A stretch of DNA of 47,176 nucleotides from Photobacterium obscurum (GCF_026191635.1 NZ_JAKRRW010000033.1:1-47176), one strand, 5' to 3'. Counted from the first letter of the stretch, positions 26,194 to 35,367 are shown. The notes: a model not told the origin generated them from the sequence alone. Translations and numbers: made by a program.

Positions 26194-26667
26194 ATGCGAA
26201 TTTATATCATGCGTCATGGTGAGGCGCAGAATTTCGCTCCCAGCGATGCGGAGCGACCTCTGACAGCGTGTGGTGAGTCTCACTCAGAGCAAATGGCGAC
26301 CCAGTTGGCCAGTCAGTTAAATGCTGATCTGGATATGGTATGGGTGAGCCCTTATTTGCGTGCCCAGCAAACCTGGCAAGTGATGGCTAAGCATCTACCT
26401 GAACCAAAGCGATTGATGGAAGTTGATGAAATCACACCTTATGGTGAGGCAGAAGACGTTGCGGCCTATCTGAAGGCAGTGATTGCGGTCGAGCGGCCTG
26501 AAACCGTCTTGTTGGTCTCGCACCTTCCGCTGGTTGGTTACCTAACTGCGGAGCTGGTACCCGGTATTCAGCCTCCAATGTTCCGTACCTCTTCAGTCGC
26601 TGCCATTGATTACCAGCCAGACAGTGAGCTGGTTGAGTTCTTGTGGCAGGCTAATCCTGAAGGTTAA
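26194..26667 (+). CDS. sixA: Phosphohistidine phosphatase SixA
   Basis: This 157-aa histidine phosphatase removes phosphate from phosphohistidine (ArcB HPt domain, and NPr of the nitrogen phosphotransferase system in E. coli). The RHG motif is at the N-terminus (MRIYIMRHGEAQN), and the second catalytic His is in VLLVSHLPLVGYL. WVSPYLRAQQTW supplies the conserved SP..RA.QT segment. The length matches E. coli SixA. In E. coli sixA is adjacent to fadJ; here the M16 peptidase gene lies between them. Confidence 0.95.
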   Translation: MRIYIMRHGEAQNFAPSDAERPLTACGESHSEQMATQLASQLNADLDMVWVSPYLRAQQTWQVMAKHLPEPKRLMEVDEITPYGEAEDVAAYLKAVIAVERPETVLLVSHLPLVGYLTAELVPGIQPPMFRTSSVAAIDYQPDSELVEFLWQANPEG

Positions 26668-26810
26668 TTGTGTGGTATTTGAGCCTTAAGGAAATGATGG
26701 TTGCTGCCGATATAGGTTTATGTGGCTGATAAGGCTCACTTCAATGTAACGCGGTCTTGTCCTGTACCGGGTTGGGTAGGTTTCATCAACGAGAATAAAT
26801 ATAAGTAGCT

Positions 26811-27170
26811 ATGAAAGGTCTTTTTTCTGCAATCCTCGGTGCTGCGCTGTTGGCGGGGTGTATCCAGGCTCCTCGTGCACCGAGTATTAACGCCAATGGT
26901 GCAATCAAATGGGCAAACGGTGTCAGTGAAGAAATGCATATTTCTTCGTCAGGTAGCACCCTGACGTTTGCCTCACCACAAAGCTTACTAAGCCCAGGTG
27001 GTATCACGATCTTCTCTCGTATCGACAGTGCCCGTAACGGCAACTGCGAGCATTATTACAGTGAAGGTGCGGTAAAAACCCGCATGCAGATTTGTGACAG
27101 CGGGGAAGTCAGGCTGATTGTCGAAGGCCAGGTGATCAACGTCGGTTCACTGGCGAAATACGTTTATTAA
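26811..27170 (+). CDS. Small lipoprotein of unknown function
   Basis: The 119-aa product has a signal peptide with lipobox LLAGC (Cys17), so it is a predicted lipoprotein. The mature domain is beta-rich, with two further Cys (NCEHYY and QICDSG) that could form a disulfide. I do not recognise the family. It lies between sixA and the convergent smrB, with a shared terminator downstream. An 8-bp inverted repeat GAGCCTTA (26681-26688) / TAAGGCTC (26730-26737) precedes it. Confidence 0.8.
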   Translation: MKGLFSAILGAALLAGCIQAPRAPSINANGAIKWANGVSEEMHISSSGSTLTFASPQSLLSPGGITIFSRIDSARNGNCEHYYSEGAVKTRMQICDSGEVRLIVEGQVINVGSLAKYVY

Positions 27171-27184
27171 TCCCCCCAAAAAAC

Positions 27185-27216
27185 AAAAAAGCGAGAGCCT
27201 TGATTCTCGCTTTTCT
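27185..27216. terminator. Bidirectional terminator between the lipoprotein gene and smrB
   Basis: The stem AAAAGCGAGA/TCTCGCTTTT with an 8-nt loop is flanked by A- and T-runs and lies between two convergent genes. Confidence 0.85.
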
Positions 27217-27243
27217 GTTTATTAATTAGCAATGCTTCCCGCA

Positions 27244-27774
27244 TTATCTTTCAGGTATATCGATCAATACCAGCAGCGCGCCATCACCGCCAAATTCCAG
27301 CGGCGCCTGGTGGAAGGCCATCACATCCGGGTGCTGGGCCAGCCATAGCGGGGCCTTTTGCTTCAGAATGTGCTTGCCAATTCCATGCATTACGCAGGCA
27401 CAAGATACGCTTTCTTTTATGCAGGCAGCAATCATCGCAGCCAGCTCGCGCTTGGCTTCTTTTTGGGTCATGCCATGCATATCCAGATACATATCTGGTA
27501 CATATACACCACGACGTAATTTTTTCACTTCGTATTTCGATACCCCGGTACGGGCATATTGGGTTGGACCATGCTCGTTAAGGTGGGGCTCAAACTCATC
27601 TGAGAAATAAAATTCGTGGTTTTGGGTCTCTTTTTCCGAGACTTTGGGCTTATCGGCCTTTGGGCTCTGTCGGCGCGGTGCGATTATGGTATCATGCGAC
27701 AACTTTTTTACGCCTTTAACCGCATCCTGAAAGAGTGCCAGGTCATCTTCCAGGGTAAGATCTTTTTTACTCAT
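27244..27774 (-). CDS. smrB: Ribosome-collision endonuclease SmrB
   Basis: This 176-aa Smr-domain nuclease cleaves mRNA between collided ribosomes in E. coli, starting rescue. The Smr domain spans about residues 90-175, with YLDMHGMTQKEAKREL (DxH motif), CACVMHGIGKHILKQKAP (HGxG motif) and a C-terminal GGDGALLVLI. The N-terminal region with KKDLTLEDDLALFQDAV matches the helix that anchors SmrB to the ribosome. It is divergent from prmB, as in E. coli, with a short shared promoter region. Confidence 0.95.
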   Translation of the reverse strand: MSKKDLTLEDDLALFQDAVKGVKKLSHDTIIAPRRQSPKADKPKVSEKETQNHEFYFSDEFEPHLNEHGPTQYARTGVSKYEVKKLRRGVYVPDMYLDMHGMTQKEAKRELAAMIAACIKESVSCACVMHGIGKHILKQKAPLWLAQHPDVMAFHQAPLEFGGDGALLVLIDIPER

Positions 27775-27827
27775 TATGATATTCCAACAACTCTATAGCG
27801 GTATTGTAGCGTCAATCGGAGGCTATT

Positions 27828-28760
27828 TTGGATAAGATTTTTGTCGACGAAGCCGTCAACGAACTTCACACTTTACAGGACATGCTACGTTGGACGGTAA
27901 GCCGTTTCAATGCTGCAGGTCTTTTTTATGGTCACGGTACCGATAATGCGTGGGACGAAGCCGTGCAATTGGTATTACCTACGCTGTATCTGCCGCTAGA
28001 TATTCCATCGGATGTGCGTTGTTCGCGCCTGACAAGCAGCGAGCGCCTTCGCATCGTTGAGCGCGTGATCCGCCGTATTAACGATCGTACGCCGGTGTCA
28101 TATCTGACCAACAAAGCGTGGTTCTGTGGTATGGAATTCTTCGTTGATGAGCGCGTGTTGGTGCCGCGTTCGCCGATTGGCGAACTGATTGAGAATGGTT
28201 TTGAACCGTTCTTGGCCGAACAGCCAACACGTATTATGGATCTGTGTACGGGGAGTGGCTGTATCGGTATTGCCTGTGCCCATGCGTTCCCAGAAGCTGA
28301 AGTGGATCTGGTTGATATTTCTACTGATGCACTGGCAGTGGCTGAGCAGAATATCCAGGATCATGGCCTAGAGCAGCAGGTTACACCGCTGCGTTCTGAT
28401 CTACTGCGCGATGTTCCAAAAGATCAGTACGATCTGATTGTAACGAACCCGCCGTATGTTGATCAGGAAGACATGAACAGCCTGCCAGATGAGTTCCGCC
28501 ACGAGCCAGAGCTTGGCCTGGCTGCGGGTACCGATGGTCTGAAGCTGGTGCGTCGTATTCTTGCCAATGCGCCAGACTACCTGAAAGAAAACGGTGTACT
28601 GATCTGCGAGGTCGGGAACTCAATGATCCATATGGAAGAGCAGTATCCGCATATTCCATTTACCTGGATTGAGTTTGAAAATGGCGGCCACGGCGTGTTC
28701 ATGATGACACGTGAGCAGCTGCTTGAGTGCCAGGATGAGTTTTCAATCTACCGTGACTAA
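27828..28760 (+). CDS. prmB: 50S ribosomal protein L3 glutamine methyltransferase PrmB
   Basis: The 310-aa S-adenosylmethionine-dependent enzyme methylates a glutamine of ribosomal protein L3. The start is a TTG at 27828 supported by a strong Shine-Dalgarno CGGAGG 5 nt upstream. The SAM-binding motif is IMDLCTGSGCIGIACAHAFP, and the catalytic NPPY motif is in IVTNPPYVDQEDMNSLP. The N-terminal helical domain is typical of PrmB/PrmC. A terminator follows directly, so aroC, which usually comes next, is absent here. Confidence 0.96.
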   Translation: MDKIFVDEAVNELHTLQDMLRWTVSRFNAAGLFYGHGTDNAWDEAVQLVLPTLYLPLDIPSDVRCSRLTSSERLRIVERVIRRINDRTPVSYLTNKAWFCGMEFFVDERVLVPRSPIGELIENGFEPFLAEQPTRIMDLCTGSGCIGIACAHAFPEAEVDLVDISTDALAVAEQNIQDHGLEQQVTPLRSDLLRDVPKDQYDLIVTNPPYVDQEDMNSLPDEFRHEPELGLAAGTDGLKLVRRILANAPDYLKENGVLICEVGNSMIHMEEQYPHIPFTWIEFENGGHGVFMMTREQLLECQDEFSIYRD

Positions 28761-28790
28761 GTCGTTGGGTTGATAGCTGATATCCAGATA

Positions 28791-28822
28791 TAAAAAACCG
28801 GAGTTGATGCTCCGGTTTTTTT
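28791..28822. terminator. Bidirectional terminator between prmB and queC
   Basis: The stem AAACCGGAG/CTCCGGTTT with a 6-nt loop has an A-run before it and a T-run behind it, between two convergent genes. Confidence 0.88.
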
Positions 28823-28862
28823 ATGGCTATTCAGCAGGCTGCTGTGTGGTTGGTGTTAACCG

Positions 28863-29561
28863 TTAAGCATTGCCTTGGGCTTGCTTGGCCTGCAGGTCTG
28901 CCATTACCGCTTCTTTTTGGTTGAGGTAATCGTCGAGGCCGGCTTTACGTAGATCGCAAGACGGGCAGTCGCCACAGCCATCACCAATGATACCGTTATA
29001 ACAGGTCAGGGTTTTTTCGCGGACGAAATCGAGTTTGTCGTATTGATCCGCCAGTGCCCAGGTTTCAGCCTTGTTCAGCCACATCAGTGGCGTTTCGATA
29101 TTCAGCGGGCGATCCATCCCCAGTACCAGAGACTGGTTCAGTGATTTCACGAATTCGTCACGGCAGTCCGGGTAGCCGGAAAAGTCGGTTTCGCAAACAC
29201 CGGTGATCACGGCTTCAGCACCAATCTGGTAGGCATAGATACCCGCGAGGGTCAGGAACAGGATATTACGGCCGGGAACGAAAGAGTTAGGCAGCCCGTT
29301 TTCCTGAAGCTCATGGGATACGGCGATGTTGTCGCGGGTCAGTGAGCTGATTGCGAGCTCGTTAAGCAGGCCGACATCCATCACCTTATGCGCTGCTACG
29401 CCAAGTTCTTTTGCTACAGACTGTGCCACTTCGATTTCCAGCTTGTGGCGCTGGCCGTAATCGAAAGTAATACAATGTACTTCATCATATTTGGCAATCG
29501 CCTGGATCAGGCAGGTCGTGGAGTCTTGGCCACCACTAAAAACAACTACAGCTTTACGCAT
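28863..29561 (-). CDS. queC: 7-cyano-7-deazaguanine (preQ0) synthase QueC
   Basis: The 232-aa ATP-dependent enzyme converts 7-carboxy-7-deazaguanine to preQ0 in queuosine biosynthesis. The PP-loop SGGQDSTTCL lies at the N-terminus, and the zinc site at the C-terminus is formed by Cys residues in CGDCPSCDLRKAG with an upstream Cys in LTCYNGIIGDG. The 230-bp region upstream holds short hairpins but no match to a preQ1 riboswitch core. Queuosine acts at tRNA-Tyr, His, Asn and Asp; two tRNA-Tyr genes start this window. Confidence 0.96.
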   Translation of the reverse strand: MRKAVVVFSGGQDSTTCLIQAIAKYDEVHCITFDYGQRHKLEIEVAQSVAKELGVAAHKVMDVGLLNELAISSLTRDNIAVSHELQENGLPNSFVPGRNILFLTLAGIYAYQIGAEAVITGVCETDFSGYPDCRDEFVKSLNQSLVLGMDRPLNIETPLMWLNKAETWALADQYDKLDFVREKTLTCYNGIIGDGCGDCPSCDLRKAGLDDYLNQKEAVMADLQAKQAQGNA

Positions 29562-29728
29562 GTATTCAATGTCCTATGTTGTATTCGTACCGAAAAACAG
29601 TCGGTAGGGACTATCTCGACTCACCCCTACAGAGGGGGAGTTGGGTAGATAAAGATAGACCAACAGCAGGTTCTCTATTGGTAGGGCAATGCTACCGTAC
29701 AGCTAAACATGATGGGAAGGGGGAGAGT

Positions 29729-29757
29729 GAAAAAAACCGCAGCGGAGAGCTGCGGTT
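29729..29757 (-). terminator. Terminator of the cysteine synthase-like gene
   Basis: On the minus strand the stem AACCGCAGC/GCTGCGGTT with a 5-nt loop is followed by TTTTTT, 39-67 nt after the stop codon at 29796. Confidence 0.85.
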
Positions 29758-29795
29758 GGGCAATGAGGGATAGTTGGTAAGCTGCTATATCCAGG

Positions 29796-30863
29796 CTATT
29801 TTAATGCCCCTGTTTGCTCAAACGCTTCGAGCTGGCAGACGTAACCAGAGATATCGCCAATATTTTCGTGAATCCACTCAGGGTTGAAATAGGTATCGAG
29901 GTAACGCTCGCCACTGTCACATAGCAGAGTAACAATTGAGCCTTTTTCGCCTCGTGCCTTCATCTCACAGGCAAGTTGCAGCACGCCATACAGGTTTGTT
30001 CCTGTTGAAGCGCCGGCCTTACGACCCAGCAGTTTCTCTAGCCAGTGGACGGTGGCAATACTGGCAGCATCAGAAATGGTACGCATTTCATCAACCACAT
30101 CAGGAATAAAGCTTGGTTCTACCCGAGGGCGGCCAATCCCTTCGATACGGCTGCCTACGGTACTGGTCAGGTTCAGGTCCCGGGTCTTGAAATAGTCATG
30201 GAATACCGAGTTTTCCGGATCAACCACGCACAGCTTGGTGTGGTGCATCTGGTAACGGATGTAGCGGCCGATTGTGGCTGAAGTACCGCCGGTACCCGGG
30301 CTCATAACAATCCAGCTTGGGATCGGGTGCTCTTCAAGCTTCATCTGCTCGAAGATGCTGTTGGCGATATTGTTGTTTCCGCGCCAGTCGGTGGCTCGCT
30401 CGGCAAAGGTAAACTGATCCATATAATGGCCGTTCAACTCCTTGGCCAGACGGCGCGACTCGTCGTAAATTTCGCTTGGGCTGTCAACGAAATGGGCGCG
30501 GCCACCGTAGAACTCGATCTGTTCAATCTTCTTGCGGGCGGTCTTTCTTGGTACCACGGCAATAAATGGCAAGCCCAGCAGGCGGGCAAAATAGGCCTCG
30601 GAAACCGCAGTGCTGCCCGACGAGGACTCGATCACCGTGGTGTCCTGGCCTATCCAGCCGTTACACAGGGCGTACAGAAATAGCGAGCGGGCGAGTCGGT
30701 GTTTTAGGCTACCTGTCGGGTGGGTGCTCTCATCTTTTAGATAGATATCAATACCTGAAAGGCAAGGAAGATCCAGCTTGATTAAGTGGGTATCCGCCGA
30801 ACGTTGAAAGTCAGCTTCAATCTTTCTGATGGCAGTGTTAATCCACTGTGGGTCATGACTCAT
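29796..30863 (-). CDS. PLP-dependent cysteine synthase-like enzyme, probable cysteine desulfhydrase
   Basis: This 355-aa fold-type II PLP enzyme has the cofactor lysine at Lys54 in THPTGSLKHRLA, the phosphate-binding loop in MSPGTGGTSATIGRY and the substrate loop IESSSGSTAVSE. The divergent neighbour is an Lrp-type regulator resembling DecR/YbaO, which in E. coli responds to cysteine and activates cysteine degradation genes. I therefore infer breakdown of cysteine to sulfide, rather than synthesis. An assimilatory CysK or CysM would usually stand elsewhere with sulfur genes. The reaction remains inference. Confidence 0.8.
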   Translation of the reverse strand: MSHDPQWINTAIRKIEADFQRSADTHLIKLDLPCLSGIDIYLKDESTHPTGSLKHRLARSLFLYALCNGWIGQDTTVIESSSGSTAVSEAYFARLLGLPFIAVVPRKTARKKIEQIEFYGGRAHFVDSPSEIYDESRRLAKELNGHYMDQFTFAERATDWRGNNNIANSIFEQMKLEEHPIPSWIVMSPGTGGTSATIGRYIRYQMHHTKLCVVDPENSVFHDYFKTRDLNLTSTVGSRIEGIGRPRVEPSFIPDVVDEMRTISDAASIATVHWLEKLLGRKAGASTGTNLYGVLQLACEMKARGEKGSIVTLLCDSGERYLDTYFNPEWIHENIGDISGYVCQLEAFEQTGALK

Positions 30864-30989
30864 GTTTCTTCCTTATTTATCAGGCGGTTCTGCTGGTAGA
30901 CCCAACAGATAACCAGTTTGTTTGGAATAGTAAGAATAGTACTGGATATTGAGGAAAAATCTTTGCTTTGTTTACTGCAGTGTCGATAA

Positions 30990-31012
30990 AATAGAGAAAG
31001 TTTTTCTCTATT
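30990..31012. promoter_or_regulatory. Palindromic operator in the divergent promoter region
   Basis: A perfect 10-bp inverted repeat AATAGAGAAA / TTTCTCTATT is separated by 3 nt and lies 22-44 nt upstream of the Lrp-type regulator start. It is a plausible binding site for that regulator, controlling both divergent genes. Confidence 0.5.
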
Positions 31013-31033
31013 ATTGAAGTAAGGGATAATCAG

Positions 31034-31495
31034 ATGGCTGATCTGGACAATACTGACAGAACATTACTACGGTTGTTACAGCAAGACGGGACATTGGCAT
31101 TGGCTGAGCTGGCTGAAGCGGTAAATCTGACCACGACACCCTGCTGGAAACGTCTAAAACGGCTGGAAGAAAACGGGATCCTCAGGCAGCGGGTTGCTTT
31201 GCTCGATCCGGTTAAGCTGGGACTGTCGTTTACAGCTTTTGTCCAGATCAAAACCAGTAACCATTCTAAAGAGTGGTATCACTGTTTCGTTGAAACTGTG
31301 TCTGACTTTCCTGAGGTGATGGAGTTTTACCGGATGGCTGGTGAATACGATTACATGATGAAGGTGCAGGTCGCCGATATGTCGGCGTTTGATAAGTTCT
31401 ACAAAAAACTGGTCAACAGCATCGAAGGGTTGACCAATGTGACCTCGACCTTTGCGATGGAGCCCCTGAAATATACGACTGCTTTGCCGGTCTGA
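31034..31495 (+). CDS. decR: Lrp/AsnC-family transcriptional regulator (DecR/YbaO-like)
   Basis: This 153-aa regulator has the N-terminal winged helix (LDNTDRTLLRLLQQDGTLALAELAEAVNLTTTPCWKRLKRL) and the C-terminal RAM ligand-binding domain (SFTAFVQIKTSNHSKEW, MEFYRMAGEYDYMMKVQV). Its length matches E. coli DecR (152 aa). As in E. coli, mdlA and mdlB follow. It is divergent from a PLP enzyme that probably degrades cysteine. The symbol rests on synteny and similarity. Confidence 0.82.
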   Translation: MADLDNTDRTLLRLLQQDGTLALAELAEAVNLTTTPCWKRLKRLEENGILRQRVALLDPVKLGLSFTAFVQIKTSNHSKEWYHCFVETVSDFPEVMEFYRMAGEYDYMMKVQVADMSAFDKFYKKLVNSIEGLTNVTSTFAMEPLKYTTALPV

Positions 31496-31789
31496 AATAC
31501 TGTATAAAAAAGCGGATTTCCCTAATTTATAAATTGTTATGGACAATGTGATTGTTTTAATTATGATCTCTTCTATATAGTTGATTTATTAGCCAGTTTT
31601 TCGATAATGGCTTTGTTGACAGGGTGTTTCGCAACAAAGCCTGAGCGATAAATCGGCCTTTCTATTTGTATTGATACGGTTATACCTCCCCTAACGGGTA
31701 TTCATTATCCGGCATGTTGCACCTGCAAAATAAATGTCTCACTGAAATTCGTCATAAACTATGACTATGCCTACTTCTGTGGAGGGATT

Positions 31790-33532
31790 ATGCAGATTTT
31801 TTGGCAGTTAAGATGGTACTTTCGCCAGCAGTGGCGCCGTTATGGCGGTGCGATTCTAATATTGGTTTTGGTTTCCTTGTTTGAGCTATTGCCTCCGCGC
31901 GCTATAGGCTGGATTGTCGATGGCGTCGTCGCCGGTGATCTGAGCCTGTCGGCGATGCTGGGCTGGTTGGCTGCAATCGCTGCATTGTGGTTTGTCGTTT
32001 ATTTCCTGCGCATTATTTGGCGGGTGTGGTTATTTGGTGCGGCGGCGGAATTGGGCACCGTGCTGCGTAATCGACTTTATCGTCATTTCTCTTCCCATCC
32101 CCCAGTGTTTTTTGAGCGTTATAAAACCGGTGATCTGATGGCCCGCTCGACTAATGACGTAAACGCGGTCGTCATGACGGCCGGTGAAGGTGTATTGACC
32201 GCTGCCGACTCGCTGATCATGGGGATTGCGGTGCTGTTTGTGATGACAACCATGTTGAGTTGGGAGCTCACAATTTTGGCATTGCTTCCTATGCCGTTGA
32301 TGGCGTTGGCGGTATTTCGCTTTGGCCGCCAGCTGCATTCTTGTTTTTCCGAGTCACAGGCGGCGTTCTCTGATCTGACCGATAAAACCCAGGAAAGCCT
32401 GAATGGCGTAAGAATGATCCGTGCTTTTGGCCTGGAGCAGCGTCAACAAGCTGATTTTGATGAGGTGGTTGAGTATGTCGGAGAGAAGAACCTCGCGGTT
32501 GAAAAGGTGGATGCCAAGTTTGATCCGGTGATCCAGCTGGCAATTGGTATGTCATTTTTCCTCAGTATTGCTGGTGGCGGTTATATGGTTTCACAGGGGC
32601 GTTTAACCTTGGGGGATCTCACGGCATTTACCTTGTATCAGGGATTGATGATTTGGCCGATGCTGGCGATGGCCTGGTTGTTTAATATTCTGGAACGAGG
32701 TTCGGCCGCCTGGAAACGCCTCCAGCAGATCTTTGATGTGGCTCCTGAGATTATCAGTGGTGACGAGGCCTTGAAAGCAATGCAGCAGGCATTGCAGGTT
32801 GATATCGAGGCATTTAGCTGGAATGGCCTGACGCAGCCAGCGTTATCTTGTGTGAATTTTACCTTGCAGGCCGGGCAGATGTTGGGTATTGCCGGGCCGA
32901 TTGGCAGCGGAAAGTCTACCTTGTTGGCCCTGCTGTTACGTCAGCATGAATTAACGCAGGGCTGCATCAGCTATGGCGGGATCAGTATTACCCAAGCGGA
33001 TTTGAACCACTGGCGCAGTCGGTTTGCCGTCGTCAGCCAGAGTCCGTTTTTGTTTTCCCGTTCTATTGCCGACAACATTGCCCTCGGCCGGCCAGATGCT
33101 TCCATGGAACAAATTCGAAAAGCTGCCAGAGCGGCCTGTATTGATGGCGATATTATGCAGTTTCCGGAAGGTTACGACACCTTGATTGGCGAAAAGGGGA
33201 TTACCTTGTCTGGCGGGCAAAAGCAGCGAATCTCAATCGCCCGTGCCTTGTTGCTCGACGCCGAAATTTTAGTCCTGGATGATGCGCTGTCTGCCGTTGA
33301 TGGCAAAACCGAGCACAAGATCCTGGCTAACCTGCGCAGGCAGCGTCAACAAACCGTAATTGTGATAGCCCACCGTCTTACCGCACTGGAGCAGGCCGAC
33401 AATATTTTGGTCCTGCAGCATGGACGAATCGACGAGCGTGGTGATCATCAGGCTTTGTTGAGAGCGGGGAGCTGGTACGCTGAGATGTTCCGTTATCAGC
33501 AGCTGGAACAAGCCATTGAGGGGGCGAAATGA
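31790..33532 (+). CDS. mdlA: Multidrug ABC exporter half-transporter MdlA (SmdA)
   Basis: The 580-aa protein joins six membrane helices (about residues 15-300) to an ATPase domain. The ATPase carries Walker A GPIGSGKSTLL, signature LSGGQKQRI and the Walker B segment ILVLDDALSAVD. The residue after the Walker B Asp is Asp, not the catalytic Glu, so this half supplies the degenerate ATP site, as in heterodimeric exporters such as TM287/288. The stop overlaps the mdlB start as ATGA, and both halves are needed. The start ATG at 31790 follows GTGGAGGG. Upstream 31496-31789 shows no gene. Confidence 0.93.
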   Translation: MQIFWQLRWYFRQQWRRYGGAILILVLVSLFELLPPRAIGWIVDGVVAGDLSLSAMLGWLAAIAALWFVVYFLRIIWRVWLFGAAAELGTVLRNRLYRHFSSHPPVFFERYKTGDLMARSTNDVNAVVMTAGEGVLTAADSLIMGIAVLFVMTTMLSWELTILALLPMPLMALAVFRFGRQLHSCFSESQAAFSDLTDKTQESLNGVRMIRAFGLEQRQQADFDEVVEYVGEKNLAVEKVDAKFDPVIQLAIGMSFFLSIAGGGYMVSQGRLTLGDLTAFTLYQGLMIWPMLAMAWLFNILERGSAAWKRLQQIFDVAPEIISGDEALKAMQQALQVDIEAFSWNGLTQPALSCVNFTLQAGQMLGIAGPIGSGKSTLLALLLRQHELTQGCISYGGISITQADLNHWRSRFAVVSQSPFLFSRSIADNIALGRPDASMEQIRKAARAACIDGDIMQFPEGYDTLIGEKGITLSGGQKQRISIARALLLDAEILVLDDALSAVDGKTEHKILANLRRQRQQTVIVIAHRLTALEQADNILVLQHGRIDERGDHQALLRAGSWYAEMFRYQQLEQAIEGAK

Positions 33533-35322
33533 CAGAAAAAGCAGTAAACCGAGCCGTACTCAAACGTCTGCTAGGCTATGCGCTGGCTGATAAAAGAAAG
33601 CTTGGAATCGCCATAGGACTGTTGTTGATAGCTTCGCTGGCCGATGTGTCAGGTCCTTGGCTGATCCAGCATTTTATTGATAATCATATTGCCAAAGATG
33701 ATTATCCGTTAGATACCGTGGTCGGACTGTCGCTGGCTTATATCGCCCTGATGTGCGTAGCGGCATGGTTTAAGTATATTCAGTCGCTGCGGTTCAATGA
33801 AATTGCAATTGGTGTGGTCCAGACTGTCCGTAAGCAACTGTTTGGCAAGATAATTAACCAGCCATTGTCTGAATTCGACTACATGCCATCTGGAAAGCTG
33901 ATCTCCCGGATCACCAATGACACTGAATCGATCAAGGATTTCTATGTATTCGTCATTGGTACGGTGCTGAAGAACGTCATCTTGATCAGTGTAATGCTGG
34001 TGGTAATGAGCTGGCTGAGCTGGCGCCTGACGATTGTGGTACTGATACTGCTTCCGATCGTGGTGGCGGTTATGGCGCTCTATCAACACAAGAGTGCCGG
34101 CGCGTACCGCAAAATGCGGGATTTGCTGGCTGATATCAATGCTTCGATGAGCGAGTCGATCCAGGGGATGAGCCTGATCCAGCTGATGCGTCAGGAGCAA
34201 GCGTTTAGTCAGCAGTTTTCAGTACTAACCCGACGTCACCTTGACTCCCAGATTGGGGTGATGAAGCTTAACGGCTTGTTGCTCCGACCGCTGATAGATT
34301 TTCTGTCGGGGGTTGCCTTGTTGTCACTTGTTGCCTTGTTTGGCGTAAGTGGTACGGAACTGATTGGTGTCGGGGTACTGTATGCTTTTATTAGTTACCT
34401 TGGCCGGGTGACCGAGCCACTGATCGAGCTGACTCAGCAGCTTTCCCTGCTGCAGCAGGCACTGGTGGCCAGTGAGCGGATATTTGGTTTTATTGATGCC
34501 AGGCAGCAGGGTTATGGTGATGATCTACAACCATTGTCAGAAGGCCAGCTTGACTGTGATGGTGTGACGTTTAGCTATGATGGCAAGCAGACGGTGCTGA
34601 GTGACATTAATGTTAGCTTGCCGCATCGAGGATTTTTGGCGCTGGTAGGGCATACCGGCAGTGGTAAAAGTACCTTGGCGTCTTTGATGATGGGCTTCTA
34701 CCCAGTCTCGCACGGTGAGTTGAAGTTGGATGGCAGGCCACTGGCCTCCCTTGGGCATTCTGTACTCAGGGAAGGGATCGCCATGGTCCAGCAGGATCCG
34801 CATGTACTCAGCGATACGGTCAGAGAGAATATCCGCTTAGGCCGGGAAGTTGATGACACCTTGATTTGGCAGGCCTTGAAAAAAGTCGGCTTGGCTGAGC
34901 AAATTCGAACTTATTCGCAGGGGCTAGATACACGCTTAGGGAGCGGAGAGGTCAATTTATCGGCAGGGCAAAAACAGTTGCTTGCGATGGCGAGGGTACT
35001 GGTAGCCAAACCAAAGATTTTGATCCTTGATGAGGCGACGGCCAATATCGACTCGGGTACCGAGCAGAAAATACAGCAGGCGCTGCATACCCTGCGGCAG
35101 GATATGAGTATCGTGGTGATTGCCCATCGTCTGTCGACCATTATGGAGGCCGATGAAATAATGGTACTGAGCCGAGGCGCGATGACAGAGCGGGGAAACC
35201 ATCAGCAGTTGCTGAAACAGCAAGGACATTACTGGCAGATGTACCAGCTTCAGCGGGCGGGTGAGCACCTTCATCAACTCGAAGAGTCTGAGCCGACCGA
35301 GTCTGCTGCTGCGGTAAACTAA
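33529..35322 (+). CDS. mdlB: Multidrug ABC exporter half-transporter MdlB (SmdB)
   Basis: This 597-aa half-transporter pairs with MdlA. It has Walker A GHTGSGKSTLA, Walker B ILILDEATANID with the catalytic Glu intact, and the signature LSAGQKQLL, in which Ala replaces the usual second Gly. The H-loop is VVIAHRLSTIM. With MdlA carrying Asp at the matching position, the dimer should have one competent and one degenerate ATP site. The substrate is unknown; in E. coli and Serratia the pair gives modest drug export. E. coli has glnK-amtB after mdlB; here tesB follows. Confidence 0.93.
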   Translation: MTEKAVNRAVLKRLLGYALADKRKLGIAIGLLLIASLADVSGPWLIQHFIDNHIAKDDYPLDTVVGLSLAYIALMCVAAWFKYIQSLRFNEIAIGVVQTVRKQLFGKIINQPLSEFDYMPSGKLISRITNDTESIKDFYVFVIGTVLKNVILISVMLVVMSWLSWRLTIVVLILLPIVVAVMALYQHKSAGAYRKMRDLLADINASMSESIQGMSLIQLMRQEQAFSQQFSVLTRRHLDSQIGVMKLNGLLLRPLIDFLSGVALLSLVALFGVSGTELIGVGVLYAFISYLGRVTEPLIELTQQLSLLQQALVASERIFGFIDARQQGYGDDLQPLSEGQLDCDGVTFSYDGKQTVLSDINVSLPHRGFLALVGHTGSGKSTLASLMMGFYPVSHGELKLDGRPLASLGHSVLREGIAMVQQDPHVLSDTVRENIRLGREVDDTLIWQALKKVGLAEQIRTYSQGLDTRLGSGEVNLSAGQKQLLAMARVLVAKPKILILDEATANIDSGTEQKIQQALHTLRQDMSIVVIAHRLSTIMEADEIMVLSRGAMTERGNHQQLLKQQGHYWQMYQLQRAGEHLHQLEESEPTESAAAVN

Positions 35323-35367
35323 CCTGTGCCGGCATGACGCAAATAATTCGTGTACAACGTCTTCAGA

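Noticed and set aside
29562..29728. Possible preQ1 riboswitch before queC
   Set aside because: Short hairpins are present on the minus strand, but I could not find the preQ1-I or preQ1-II core sequence. In addition, the start codon and hairpins do not form the compact pseudoknot expected.
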